Program-made: the position numbers and the translations under genes
Shown: positions 22,432 to 29,263 of the stretch, piece after piece
Layout of the letters: each line of letters begins with the position of its first letter
How positions within the stretch are numbered: position 1 is the stretch's first letter
Notes under the pieces: generated by a model
What the model was told of the DNA's origin: nothing
The model's input: only the letters and a program-made list of their open reading frames with translations
Databases searched by the model: none
Assembly (NCBI GenBank): GCA_035259345.1
Contig: DATFWK010000097.1
Coordinates: forward strand, 1-34,274
Source: DATFWK01 sp035259345
GTDB lineage: Bacteria > Actinomycetota > Thermoleophilia > Miltoncostaeales > Miltoncostaeaceae
Direction of reading: 5' to 3'
Length of the DNA stretch: 34,274 nt

Positions 22432-22950
22432 CTACTCGGCGGGGGCGGACCCCCCGCCGTCGGCCGCGCCCTTGCGGCTGACGTAGGCCTCGACGAGCAG
22501 CAGGTTCGCCTCCCCGGCGCGCTGGACGACGCGGAGGAGCTCGGACATGGTCGCGACCTCCTCGACCTGCTCGGTGACGAACCACTGCAGGAAGGCCTCG
22601 GTGGCGTAGTCGCTGCCGGTGCGGGCCATGCGCACCAGGTCGTCGATCTGCCGGGTGACCTGGAGCTCCCAGTCGAGGGCCGAGCCGACGACCTCCTCGG
22701 AGCTCTCGAAGTCCGCCTTCGGAGCCTCCAGCGCCGGGATGACGACGCGAGCGCCCGCGTCCTGGAGGTAGCGCCAGAACTTCATCGCGTGCACGTGCTC
22801 CTCGGCGGCCTGGCGCTCGAAGAAGCCCGCCAGCTCGGGCAGGCCCTCGGCGTCGAACCACGCGGAGGCCTCGAGGTACTGGACGTGGGCCGAGAGCTCC
22901 CGCCCCATGTGCACGTTCAGCGCGTCGGCCATCTCGGCTGCGACCGGCAT
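22432..22950 (-). CDS. Ferritin-like di-iron protein (bacterial non-heme ferritin)
   Basis: A 172-residue four-helix ferritin that stores and oxidises iron. The ferroxidase ligands are visible: Glu in HMGRELSAHVQYLEASAW (about 11-28), Glu and His in AAEEHVHAMKFWRYL (about 48-62), Glu in LDWELQVTRQIDDLV (about 92-106), and Gln-Val-Glu-Glu in WFVTEQVEEVA (about 123-133). The Ser/Gly/Ala-rich tail after KGAADGG is unstructured. ATG 22950 is chosen over GTG 22959 because GGGAGG lies 8 bases upstream of the ATG but abuts the GTG. A TAGACT hexamer (22987-22982) gives a promoter with a leader of about 25 nt. Confidence 0.9.
   Translation of the reverse strand: MPVAAEMADALNVHMGRELSAHVQYLEASAWFDAEGLPELAGFFERQAAEEHVHAMKFWRYLQDAGARVVIPALEAPKADFESSEEVVGSALDWELQVTRQIDDLVRMARTGSDYATEAFLQWFVTEQVEEVATMSELLRVVQRAGEANLLLVEAYVSRKGAADGGGSAPAE
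22437..22459. terminator. GC hairpin at convergent FtsH-partner/ferritin junction
   Basis: A perfect 9-bp stem (CGGCGGGGG / CCCCCGCCG) with the loop CGGAC lies 18 bp beyond the stop of the plus-strand gene and within the last codons of ferritin. There is no T-tract. Confidence 0.45.
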
Positions 22951-22981
22951 CCTGCTCACCTCCCTCGGCGTGGGCGCCGTG

Positions 22982-22987
22982 AGTCTA
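22982..22987 (-). promoter_or_regulatory. Possible -10 element for ferritin
   Basis: TAGACT on the minus strand. Its first three bases are the stop codon of the upstream small membrane protein gene, so the hexamer may be a coincidence. The spacing allows a leader of about 25 nt including GGGAGG. Confidence 0.35.
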
Positions 22988-23236
22988 CTTCAGGCCCTGC
23001 TGCCGATCCCGCTCGGCCCGCCGGGCGCGCTCCGCGCGGCTCGCCATCACGACGAGCGCGGTTACCACCCCGCCCCAGAAGATCCCGTACGAGATGACCA
23101 GCGCCACCGGCAGGTCGAAGAGTGCGAGGTGCAGGAGGGCGAGCACCACCGCGGCCGGCGGGAAGACGATCGCCGCCTGGACCTGTGCCGGCAGGGCCTC
23201 CCACCGGCGGACCAGCGACCCGTGCTCCTCGTCCAT
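22985..23236 (-). CDS. Small two-helix membrane protein, unrecognised
   Basis: An 83-residue protein with two membrane helices (AAIVFPPAAVVLALLHLALF, about 21-40, and ALVISYGIFWGGVVTALVVM, about 45-64) and a strongly basic C-terminal tail (ASRAERARRAERDRQQGLK) likely facing the cytoplasm. No family is recognised. ATG 23236 is fixed by a TATCCT hexamer 6 bases upstream, making it a leaderless gene. Ferritin follows 34 bp downstream on the same strand and may share the transcript. Confidence 0.7.
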   Translation of the reverse strand: MDEEHGSLVRRWEALPAQVQAAIVFPPAAVVLALLHLALFDLPVALVISYGIFWGGVVTALVVMASRAERARRAERDRQQGLK

Positions 23237-23242
23237 GGGCCA

Positions 23243-23248
23243 AGGATA
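23243..23248 (-). promoter_or_regulatory. Predicted -10 element of leaderless promoter (small membrane protein)
   Basis: TATCCT on the minus strand followed by TGGCCC (6 bases) and ATG 23236. No Shine-Dalgarno sequence. Confidence 0.6.
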
Positions 23249-23297
23249 GGACAGGGCCGCCTTTACCCAGCCCGGCTGGCGACCGATAGGAGAATGA

Positions 23298-23966
23298 ATG
23301 GACGGTCGTCCACGCCAGCGGGCCCTGCCCGCCGCGCTCGCGCTCGTAGCCGTCGCCCTCTCCTCGGCCGCCGCCGTCGCGGCGCCGAGCGCGGCGTCGC
23401 TCGCCCGCGCCGACCGCCGGCTCGGTGCCGAGGAGGCGGCCCTGGACCGGTCCATGACCGCCCACCGCGCCTCGCTGCTCGAGGTGCGCCAGCGGATCGA
23501 CTCCCTTCAGCAGGGCTTCGCCGACCGTGCAGCGCTGGTCGACGGCGTCGTGGCGGACCTGCGCGCGCAGTCGCTGCCGGGGGTGCTCGGCGGGCTCGCC
23601 GAGGCCGCCCCGCCCGGGCGCGAGATCCTGGTTGCGGACCGCCGGCGGATCGCCCGTCTCTCGCGCGCGGAGGCGACCCTCCTGCGCCGCTCCAGCGCGC
23701 TTGCGGGCCGCCAGGAGCGCCGCGGGGTCCAGCGGGCCCTGGTCGACGCCGGCCTCGCGAAGGCACGGGCCCGGGAGGCGGCCCAGGCCGCGGCCCGAAA
23801 GCGCGCGGAGGCCCGCCGGGCGGCCGCGGCCGCGCGTGCCGCCGCGCTCGCCCCGAACCGGACCGGCCCGGCGCCACCGCCCCCGAGCTACCGCCCTGCG
23901 CCGACGGCGCGGACGATCGAGCCGGGCCTGCCGGCCGACGTCATCGCTCGCCGCCTGCTGCGCTGA
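23298..23966 (+). CDS. Predicted secreted coiled-coil protein, unrecognised
   Basis: A 222-residue protein with a clear signal peptide (basic MDGRPRQR, hydrophobic ALPAALALVAVALSSAAA, cleavage likely after AVA near 28). The mature part is almost all helical, with Ala, Arg and Glu heptads (about 35-175) suggesting a long coiled coil, then a Pro-rich segment (NRTGPAPPPPSYRPAPTA) and a short end (LPADVIARRLLR). It resembles periplasmic or cell-wall coiled-coil proteins such as the N-terminal parts of peptidoglycan hydrolases, but no catalytic domain is present. ATG 23298 follows TAGGAG with 6 bases. Function is unknown. Confidence 0.7.
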   Translation: MDGRPRQRALPAALALVAVALSSAAAVAAPSAASLARADRRLGAEEAALDRSMTAHRASLLEVRQRIDSLQQGFADRAALVDGVVADLRAQSLPGVLGGLAEAAPPGREILVADRRRIARLSRAEATLLRRSSALAGRQERRGVQRALVDAGLAKARAREAAQAAARKRAEARRAAAAARAAALAPNRTGPAPPPPSYRPAPTARTIEPGLPADVIARRLLR

Positions 23967-23985
23967 CCCGCCCGCCGGGCGGGTC
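23965..23985. terminator. GC hairpin at convergent junction before apt
   Basis: GACCCGCC and GGCGGGTC (8 bp) with a 5-nt loop begin at the stop codon of the secreted protein gene and end 8 bp before the apt stop. No T-tract on either strand. Confidence 0.5.
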
Positions 23986-23993
23986 GTGCTCCA

Positions 23994-24545
23994 CTAGGCC
24001 GGCATGCCCTCGGGGACGTCCTCGCTGTCGTAGCTCACGAGCGAGAAGACGTCGTAGCCCGCGAGGCGCTCGCGCCCGGGCAGGAACGTCAGCTCGACGA
24101 CGAAGGCGATCCCGACGACGACGCCGCCGAGCTCCTCGACCAGCTCGCACTTGGCCTTGGCGGTGCCGCCGGTGGCCAGGAGGTCGTCGTGGACGAGCAC
24201 GCGCGCCCCCTCCGGGATCGCGTCGATGTGGAGCTCGATCGAGTCGGTCCCGTACTCGAGCGCGTACTCCCGGCTCAGGACGCGCCAGGGGAGCTTGCCC
24301 GGCTTGCGGGCGGCGGCGAAGCCGACCCCGAGCTCGTAGGCCACGGCGCCGCCAACGATGAACCCGCGCGCCTCGGCGCCGAGGACCACGTCCACCTCCC
24401 GCGGCCGGGCCCACTCGGCGATGCCGTCCACGCATGCCGCCATGCCCTGCGCGTCGGCGAACAGGGGCATCAGGTCGTAGAAGAGGATGCCCGGCTTCGG
24501 GTGGTTCGGGATCTTCCGGATCGCCGAGTCGATGTCGAAGGGCAC
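23994..24545 (-). CDS. apt: Adenine phosphoribosyltransferase
   Basis: Salvages adenine to AMP using PRPP. The 183-residue product has the family N-terminus (IRKIPNHPKPGILFYDLMPL), VLGAEARGFIVGGAVAYELG, the loop ARKPGKLPW and the PRPP-binding motif VLVHDDLLATGGTAKA (about 113-128). Length is standard. The GTG start at 24545 is preceded by GAAAGGA with 6 bases. It lies 41 bp downstream of the ftsR-like gene on the same strand, so it probably ends the pgsA-garA-ftsR-apt unit. Confidence 0.93.
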   Translation of the reverse strand: MPFDIDSAIRKIPNHPKPGILFYDLMPLFADAQGMAACVDGIAEWARPREVDVVLGAEARGFIVGGAVAYELGVGFAAARKPGKLPWRVLSREYALEYGTDSIELHIDAIPEGARVLVHDDLLATGGTAKAKCELVEELGGVVVGIAFVVELTFLPGRERLAGYDVFSLVSYDSEDVPEGMPA

Positions 24546-24586
24546 GCCGTGTCCTTTCGTCGGGGGTCCGGTGCCGGGCCGGCCGG

Positions 24587-25306
24587 TCAGGGGGCGACGA
24601 TCTTCCTGAGCTCCGAGACCAGCATGAGGTGGCGCATGTGCGAGGCCAGGGCGGCCAGGTTCTCGAGCTCGGTGAGGGCCTCGCGGCGGCGGTCCGGGTT
24701 CTTGGAGCGAAGGCCCGCCGCGAGCACCTGCTCCAGGAGGCCGGCCTCGCGCTCGGCCGCGACGCGGAAGAGCCGCAGGTGGCGCGCCTCTACCCCGAAC
24801 GCCGCGAGCTCGAGCGCGGTCTGCACGGTCTCGCGGTCCGTCTCGTCGTACCCCTGGCCCTCGTGGCCGCCGATGAGCCCGAACTGCTCGAGCGACTGGA
24901 CCAGCGACGCCGGCGCGTCGGTGGAGTCGATGAGCTCCTCCGCGCTGATGCGCGCGCTCGGCGGCGGCTCCGTGAGGTTCGCCCGCTTCAGCTGCCGCGC
25001 CTGGTTCACGACGCTGAAGCTGCCGCTGGCGGAGCTCTCGAGCTCCTGGCGTATCACGCGCAGCGGCAGGAACTCGTCGCGCTGGAGCCGCAGGATCATG
25101 CGCAGCCGCTCGACGTCGCGCGGCGAGTAGAGGCGGTACCCGCCGGGCGTGCGCTCCGGCGCGATCAGCCGCTGCTCCTCCAGGAAGCGGATCTTGGAGA
25201 TCGACACGGACGGGAACTCCGGCTTCAGGAGCTCGCAGACCCGCCCGATCGTGAGGGCCTTCTCCTCCGCGCCGGGCACGGCGCTCTCGGTGACGATCTC
25301 GCTCAT
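24587..25306 (-). CDS. ftsR: MerR-family regulator, FtsR-like
   Basis: A 239-residue regulator with an N-terminal MerR winged helix: LTIGRVCELLKPEF, SISKIRFLEEQRLI, PGGYRLYSPRDVERLRMILR (about 18-72). The inserted PEFPSVS before the recognition helix is typical of the FtsR/Rv1828 group, which activates cell-division genes such as ftsZ in Corynebacterium. The C-terminal half is helical with a second MerR-like fold (FGVEARHLRLFRVAAEREAG). ATG 25306 overlaps the TGA of the FHA gene (ATGA at 25306-25303). The order FHA protein then MerR regulator is that of garA-ftsR in mycobacteria, which supports the name. Confidence 0.85.
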   Translation of the reverse strand: MSEIVTESAVPGAEEKALTIGRVCELLKPEFPSVSISKIRFLEEQRLIAPERTPGGYRLYSPRDVERLRMILRLQRDEFLPLRVIRQELESSASGSFSVVNQARQLKRANLTEPPPSARISAEELIDSTDAPASLVQSLEQFGLIGGHEGQGYDETDRETVQTALELAAFGVEARHLRLFRVAAEREAGLLEQVLAAGLRSKNPDRRREALTELENLAALASHMRHLMLVSELRKIVAP

Positions 25307-25761
25307 CCGGCGATGAAGGTCAGCCTGAACTTGCCGATCTGGAGCTCGTCGCCGTCGGCCAGGACCTCGTCCTCCTCGATGCGCCGCCGATTGACGTACG
25401 TTCCGTTCAGGCTGCCGAGGTCCTTCAGGACGACCGTGTCGTCGTTGCGGAAGACGACCGCGTGGTTGCGCGAGACCGTGACGTCGTCGAGGAAGATGTC
25501 GCTGTCGGGCGACCGCCCGATCGTCACCCAGCGGCCGACCGGGAAGATCTCGCCGGTCGGCCCGCCGCCCGAGCGGACGGCGAGCGTCGGCCCCTCCACG
25601 GCGACGCCACCGCTCCAGACGCCGGAGTCGGCCTCGGCGTCCCCGATCGCGAACGGGCCCGTGGTGTCCCCAACCTTGCCCTCGACGTGCAGCAGGGCAC
25701 CGCAACGCTCGCAGTAGTTGTGCGCCTCGCTCTGGTGGAACCCGCACTCGGGGCAGTACAT
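25303..25761 (-). CDS. FHA-domain protein, GarA/OdhI-like, with N-terminal zinc ribbon
   Basis: A 152-residue protein. The C-terminal FHA domain (about 70-150) is very close to GarA/OdhI: GRSPDSDIFLDDVTVSRNHA, DLGSLNGTYVNRR, LADGDELQIGKFRLTF. It keeps the phospho-Thr-binding Arg, Ser, Asn and the GSLNGT loop. GarA controls 2-oxoglutarate use in mycobacteria, switched by phosphorylation of an ETTS motif near its N-terminus. Here the N-terminus is instead a zinc ribbon (CPECGFHQSEAHNYCERCG, about 3-21), followed by GDTTGPF (about 31-37), which may stand in for ETTS-VF. ATG 25761 is supported by a -10 hexamer 6 bases upstream. It is followed by the ftsR-like gene. Confidence 0.87.
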   Translation of the reverse strand: MYCPECGFHQSEAHNYCERCGALLHVEGKVGDTTGPFAIGDAEADSGVWSGGVAVEGPTLAVRSGGGPTGEIFPVGRWVTIGRSPDSDIFLDDVTVSRNHAVVFRNDDTVVLKDLGSLNGTYVNRRRIEEDEVLADGDELQIGKFRLTFIAG

Positions 25762-25767
25762 GCAAGG

Positions 25768-25773
25768 AGATTA
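25768..25773 (-). promoter_or_regulatory. Predicted -10 element of leaderless garA-like promoter
   Basis: TAATCT on the minus strand followed by CCTTGC (6 bases) and ATG 25761. It lies in the 32-bp gap after the pgsA-like gene, so the GarA-FtsR-Apt unit probably has its own promoter. Confidence 0.6.
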
Positions 25774-25793
25774 GCCGATTCCGGCCCCAAGGC

Positions 25794-26333
25794 TCATGTG
25801 GAGGCTGAGACTCGCGCCCGCGGCCACACCGTGCGGGCGTAGTGGACCAGCGAGATCAGGCAGAGCGCGACGGCCGTCCAGAACAGGGCGTCGGCCCAGA
25901 TGGACGTGGTCAGCATCGCCAGGCCGGTGCCGCACATGGCGGTCGCCGAGCTCGCCTTGCCGAGCGCGTCAACTCTCAACGGGCGGCCGCGGCTGGCCAG
26001 CACCGCGAACGCGCCGACGGCGATCACGTCGCGCGCCAGGATGATCACCGGGCCGGGCCACGAGAAGCGCCCGAGCGCGATCAGGCCGACCAGGCCGGTC
26101 GCGAGCAGCAGCCGGTCCGCGAGCGGGTCGGCGATGCGCCCGAAGCGCGTACGCGCGTCGAGCAGGCGGGCGAGGTTGCCGTCAATGACGTCCGTGATCC
26201 CGATCACGCCGAAGCAGACGCCGGCGCGGATCGACGTCGGCCCGGGGTCCACCGCCACGAAGTACGCCAGCACCGGCAGGCCCAGGATCCGCAGGACGGT
26301 GATCGCGTTGGGGAGCCAGCGCAGGCGTCTCAT
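25794..26333 (-). CDS. CDP-alcohol phosphatidyltransferase, PgsA-like
   Basis: A 179-residue inner-membrane enzyme that swaps CMP of a CDP-alcohol for a polar head group. The signature D-G-x2-A-R-x8-G-x3-D-x3-D is complete as IDGNLARLLDART then RFGRIADPLAD (about 50-73). Five or six helices are predicted, starting WLPNAITVLRILGLPVLAYF. It most resembles the phosphatidylglycerophosphate synthase group, and mycobacteria keep a pgsA-type gene near garA and ftsR, but cardiolipin-synthase-type activity is not excluded. ATG 26333 follows a GAGGGG stretch. It lies 29 bp downstream of tRNA-Pro on the same strand. Confidence 0.85.
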   Translation of the reverse strand: MRRLRWLPNAITVLRILGLPVLAYFVAVDPGPTSIRAGVCFGVIGITDVIDGNLARLLDARTRFGRIADPLADRLLLATGLVGLIALGRFSWPGPVIILARDVIAVGAFAVLASRGRPLRVDALGKASSATAMCGTGLAMLTTSIWADALFWTAVALCLISLVHYARTVWPRARVSAST

Positions 26334-26362
26334 CGCGACCCCTCGGCAGGTGCATCGCTCAG

Positions 26363-26436
26363 TCGGGGCGAGAGGATTCGAACCTCCGACCGCCCGGCCC
26401 CCAGCCGGGTGCGCTACCAGGCTGCGCCACGCCCCG
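26363..26436 (-). tRNA. tRNA-Pro (anticodon GGG)
   Basis: On the minus strand a 7-bp acceptor stem (CGGGGCG / CGCCCCG), D-arm with GCAGCCTGGTAGCGC, anticodon stem CCCGG / CCGGG with loop CTGGGGG (anticodon GGG), and T-arm GGTTCGAATCC. The discriminator is A. CCA is not encoded. It lies 39 bp downstream of proS, the gene for its own synthetase. Confidence 0.95.
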
Positions 26437-26447
26437 TGGCCCGATCC

Positions 26448-26453
26448 AGGCTA
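26448..26453 (-). promoter_or_regulatory. Predicted -10 element of the tRNA-Pro promoter
   Basis: TAGCCT on the minus strand, in the heptamer GTAGCCT also used before three protein genes. Transcription would start about 26441, 5 bases before the mature tRNA 5' end. The element lies between proS and the tRNA. Confidence 0.55.
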
Positions 26454-26475
26454 CCACAGGGCCCTGTCCCGGCCG

Positions 26476-28209
26476 TCAGCCTCGCAGCGGAAGCTCGTCC
26501 CAGAGCCGGCGGATCGCCGCCGCCGCGCCCTCGAGGGAAACCTCACGCTTCTCGCGGCCGCGGCGGACCTGCACCTCGACAGGCCCGTCCGGCAGCGTCC
26601 GCTTGCCGATCGTGACGCGCAGCGGGCAGCCGAGCAGCTCGGCCTCGACGAACTTCTCGCCGGGCGACATCCCCTCGCGGTCGTCGTAGAGCACCTCGAG
26701 CCCGGCCTCGCCCAGGTCGTCGACGAGGCGGTCCGCCAGCTCGGCCTGCGGCGAGCCCGGCTCGCCGATCAGCACGAGGTGGACGTCGAAGGGCGCCACG
26801 GACTTCGGCCAGACGATGCCGGCGTCGTCATGGGACTGCTCGATGACCGCGGCCGCGGTCCGCGCCGGGCCGATGCCGTAGGAGCCCATGTAGATGGGGC
26901 GCTCGATGCCGTCCTGGTCCAGGTAGGTGGCGCCGAGGGCCTCGGAGTAGCGGGTCCCGAGCTTGAAGATGTTGCCGACCTCGATCACGCGCTCCAGCTC
27001 GAGCGGGCGGTCGCCGATCGGGTCGCCCTCCCCCTCCAGCACCTCCCGGACGTCCGCCGTCTCGGCCTGGAAGTCCCGGCCCAGCACGACGCCGCGCAGG
27101 TGGACGCCGTCCCGGTTCGCGCCGGTCACGTAGTGGCCGCGCTCGATGGTCGCGTCGGCCACCACGCGGACCCGGTCGCCCAGCCCGACCGGACCGAGCG
27201 AGCCGGGCGACGCTCCGAACCACTCCCGGATCTCCTCCGGGTGGGCGGCGCGGTGGGGGCCGACGATGCGGGCGAGCTTCAGCTCGTTCAGCTGGTGCTC
27301 GCCGCGGACGATCGCGAGCACGGGGCCGGAGTCGGCGACCACGACGACGCTCTTCGCGAGCACGGCCGGGTCGAGCCCGGTGAAGTCGGCCAGCGCGGCG
27401 ATCGTCTCGATGCCCGGCGTGTCGAAGGCCTCGGGCGCATCCGGGGCCGGGCCGAACGCCGGCTCGCGCGGAATCGAGGAGGCCACTTCGACGTTCGCCG
27501 CATACCCGCTCTCGTCGTTCTTGGCGACGACGTTCTCCCCCACCTCCGCGGGCGCCATGAACTCGTGCGCGCCGGTCCCGCCCATCATCCCGGTGTCGCT
27601 CGCCACCTCGTACCAGCGCAGCCCGCAACGGTCGAAGATGCGGGCGTACGCGCGCGCGTGCGCCTGGTACGAGGCCTCGAGCCCGGCCTCGTCGCGGTCG
27701 AAGGAGTACGAGTCCTTCATCGTGAACTCTCGGACCCGCAGGACCCCGCTCTTGGGCCGCGGCTCGTCGCGCAGCTTGGTCTGCAGGTGGTACCAGCTCT
27801 GCGGCAGGTCCCGATAGCTGCGGATCTCGCGTGCGGCGTGCCAGGTGACGATCTCCTCGTGCGTCATCGCGAGCACCATGCGCCGGCCCGAGCGGTCCTC
27901 GAGGCGGAACTGCTCCGGCAGGCCGTAGCGGCCGGTCTCCTCCCAGATCTCCGCCGGGTGCATCACCGGCATCAGGATCTCCTGGGCGCCGATCGCGTCC
28001 ATCTCCTCCCGGATGATCCGTTCGATGCGGGCGATCGTGCGCAGGCCGAACGGCAGGAACGTGTAGAGGCCGGCCGCGAGCTGGCGCACCAGGCCCGCGC
28101 GCACCATCAGCTTGTGGCTGACCGCCTCGGCGTCCGCGGGCGGGTCGCGGAGCGTCGGCCACAGGCGCCCGGTGAGCCGCCACGCCCCCTTCCGGGGCGG
28201 GGCGGCCAT
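26476..28209 (-). CDS. proS: Prolyl-tRNA synthetase, bacterial type with editing domain
   Basis: Charges tRNA-Pro. The 577-residue enzyme has the class II core: N-terminal SHKLMVRAGLVRQLAAGLYT, motif 1 near RIIREEMDAIGAQEILMPVM, motif 2 REFTMKDSYSFDRD (about 162-175) and motif 3 GSYGIGPARTAAAVIE, then an anticodon-binding domain (VLYDDREGMSPGEKFVEAEL). Between motifs 2 and 3 (about 230-390) lies a YbaK-like insertion domain (LAKSVVVVADSGPVLAIVRG) that removes mischarged alanine. ATG 28209 is used. The N-terminus is about 10 residues longer than usual. The gene is 10 bp downstream of the CDF transporter and is followed by tRNA-Pro. Confidence 0.95.
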   Translation of the reverse strand: MAAPPRKGAWRLTGRLWPTLRDPPADAEAVSHKLMVRAGLVRQLAAGLYTFLPFGLRTIARIERIIREEMDAIGAQEILMPVMHPAEIWEETGRYGLPEQFRLEDRSGRRMVLAMTHEEIVTWHAAREIRSYRDLPQSWYHLQTKLRDEPRPKSGVLRVREFTMKDSYSFDRDEAGLEASYQAHARAYARIFDRCGLRWYEVASDTGMMGGTGAHEFMAPAEVGENVVAKNDESGYAANVEVASSIPREPAFGPAPDAPEAFDTPGIETIAALADFTGLDPAVLAKSVVVVADSGPVLAIVRGEHQLNELKLARIVGPHRAAHPEEIREWFGASPGSLGPVGLGDRVRVVADATIERGHYVTGANRDGVHLRGVVLGRDFQAETADVREVLEGEGDPIGDRPLELERVIEVGNIFKLGTRYSEALGATYLDQDGIERPIYMGSYGIGPARTAAAVIEQSHDDAGIVWPKSVAPFDVHLVLIGEPGSPQAELADRLVDDLGEAGLEVLYDDREGMSPGEKFVEAELLGCPLRVTIGKRTLPDGPVEVQVRRGREKREVSLEGAAAAIRRLWDELPLRG

Positions 28210-28219
28210 CCCCCACCCC

Positions 28220-29263
28220 TCAGGTGTCGCTTCGGCGCGGTCCGTCGGGGTGCTTGGGGTCGTAGTCGTCTCCGTCCTCGGGCTCGATGAAGATGCGGGT
28301 GGCGTCGGGCTCCGCGAGCGAGATCCGCCGCTCGGCCTCGTCGATCGTATCCTCTATCTCCTCGGCATCGAGATGGTCGGCGAACTCGACGTCCGCGGCC
28401 ACGAGGATCTCGTCCGGGCCGAGATGGACGGCGTCCAGGTCGAGCACGCGCTCCACGCCGGGCGTGCCCTCGATCGCCCGCCGGATTGCCGCGGTCTCGT
28501 CGGGCTCGGGCGAGCGCCCCAGGAGCAGCTTCCGGCTCTGGGCCGCGAGGATGACGGCGATCGCGCCGAGCAGCACGCCGATCGCGATCGAGGCCCCGCC
28601 GTCCCAGGCGTTGTTGTCGGTGGCCTGGGTCAGGGCGATACCGATCGCGGCGATCGCGAGGCCGACCAGTGCCGTCGTGTCCTCGAAGAGCGCGGTCTTC
28701 GAGGTGGGATCGCGCGAGCGGCTGATGAACTCGAAGAGCCCGCGGCCCTCCGCCCGCGCGCTGGCGCGGAAGTGGTGCACGGCGTACGTGAGCGCGGTGG
28801 CCTCGAACACCGCCGCGAACGCCAGCGACAGGTATGCGATGCCGGCGTGGTCGAGCTTCCCGCCGCCTTCCGAGATCTTCGCGGCGCCCTCGACGACGCT
28901 GAAGGTGCCGCCGATCGAGAAGATCAGGACGGCCGAGACGAAGCCCCAGAAGAAGCGCTCGCGCCCGTAGCCCATCGGGTGGTCCTCGTCCGCGACGCGG
29001 GCGGCGAGGGCGATGGAGAGCAGCAGGAGCCCCTGGTTGACAGTGTCCGCCACGGAGTGGGCGAACTCGGCGTAGAGGGCGCTCGAGCTCGAGATGATGG
29101 CCGCGGTGAGCTTGACGACCGCGACCAGGGCGTTGCCGATGAGCGCGGCCCAGACGACCCTTCGCGCGTCGACCCCACGACGGGCCCTCGCGAACGTTGC
29201 GGTTGCCGGCGCCGCCAGCGGTAGGGGCGCCGTGCGAGTACTTCGGGGAGGGTCCTCGTTCAC
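28220..29263 (-). CDS. Cation diffusion facilitator (CDF) metal transporter
   Basis: A 347-residue inner-membrane exporter of Zn, Mn or similar divalent cations driven by protons. Five or six helices are visible, starting VVWAALIGNALVAVVKLTAA. The metal site is AEFAHSVADTVNQG in helix 2 (His and Asp replace the common DxxxD pair) and a second site near ALFEDTTALVG in helix 5 (E-D in place of HxxxD). A cytoplasmic domain of about 80 residues at the C-terminus (IRRAIEGTPGVERVLDLDAV) ends with an acidic tail (EPEDGDDYDPKHPD). GTG 29263 overlaps the ispG stop (GTGA), so it belongs to the dxr-rseP-ispG operon. Metal specificity is open. Confidence 0.87.
   Translation of the reverse strand: MNEDPPRSTRTAPLPLAAPATATFARARRGVDARRVVWAALIGNALVAVVKLTAAIISSSSALYAEFAHSVADTVNQGLLLLSIALAARVADEDHPMGYGRERFFWGFVSAVLIFSIGGTFSVVEGAAKISEGGGKLDHAGIAYLSLAFAAVFEATALTYAVHHFRASARAEGRGLFEFISRSRDPTSKTALFEDTTALVGLAIAAIGIALTQATDNNAWDGGASIAIGVLLGAIAVILAAQSRKLLLGRSPEPDETAAIRRAIEGTPGVERVLDLDAVHLGPDEILVAADVEFADHLDAEEIEDTIDEAERRISLAEPDATRIFIEPEDGDDYDPKHPDGPRRSDT

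Noticed and set aside
25900..28290. Plus-strand open frame of 796 codons opposite pgsA-like, tRNA-Pro and proS
   Set aside because: It runs through a tRNA and across proS. The translation is repetitive and typical of an antisense shadow.
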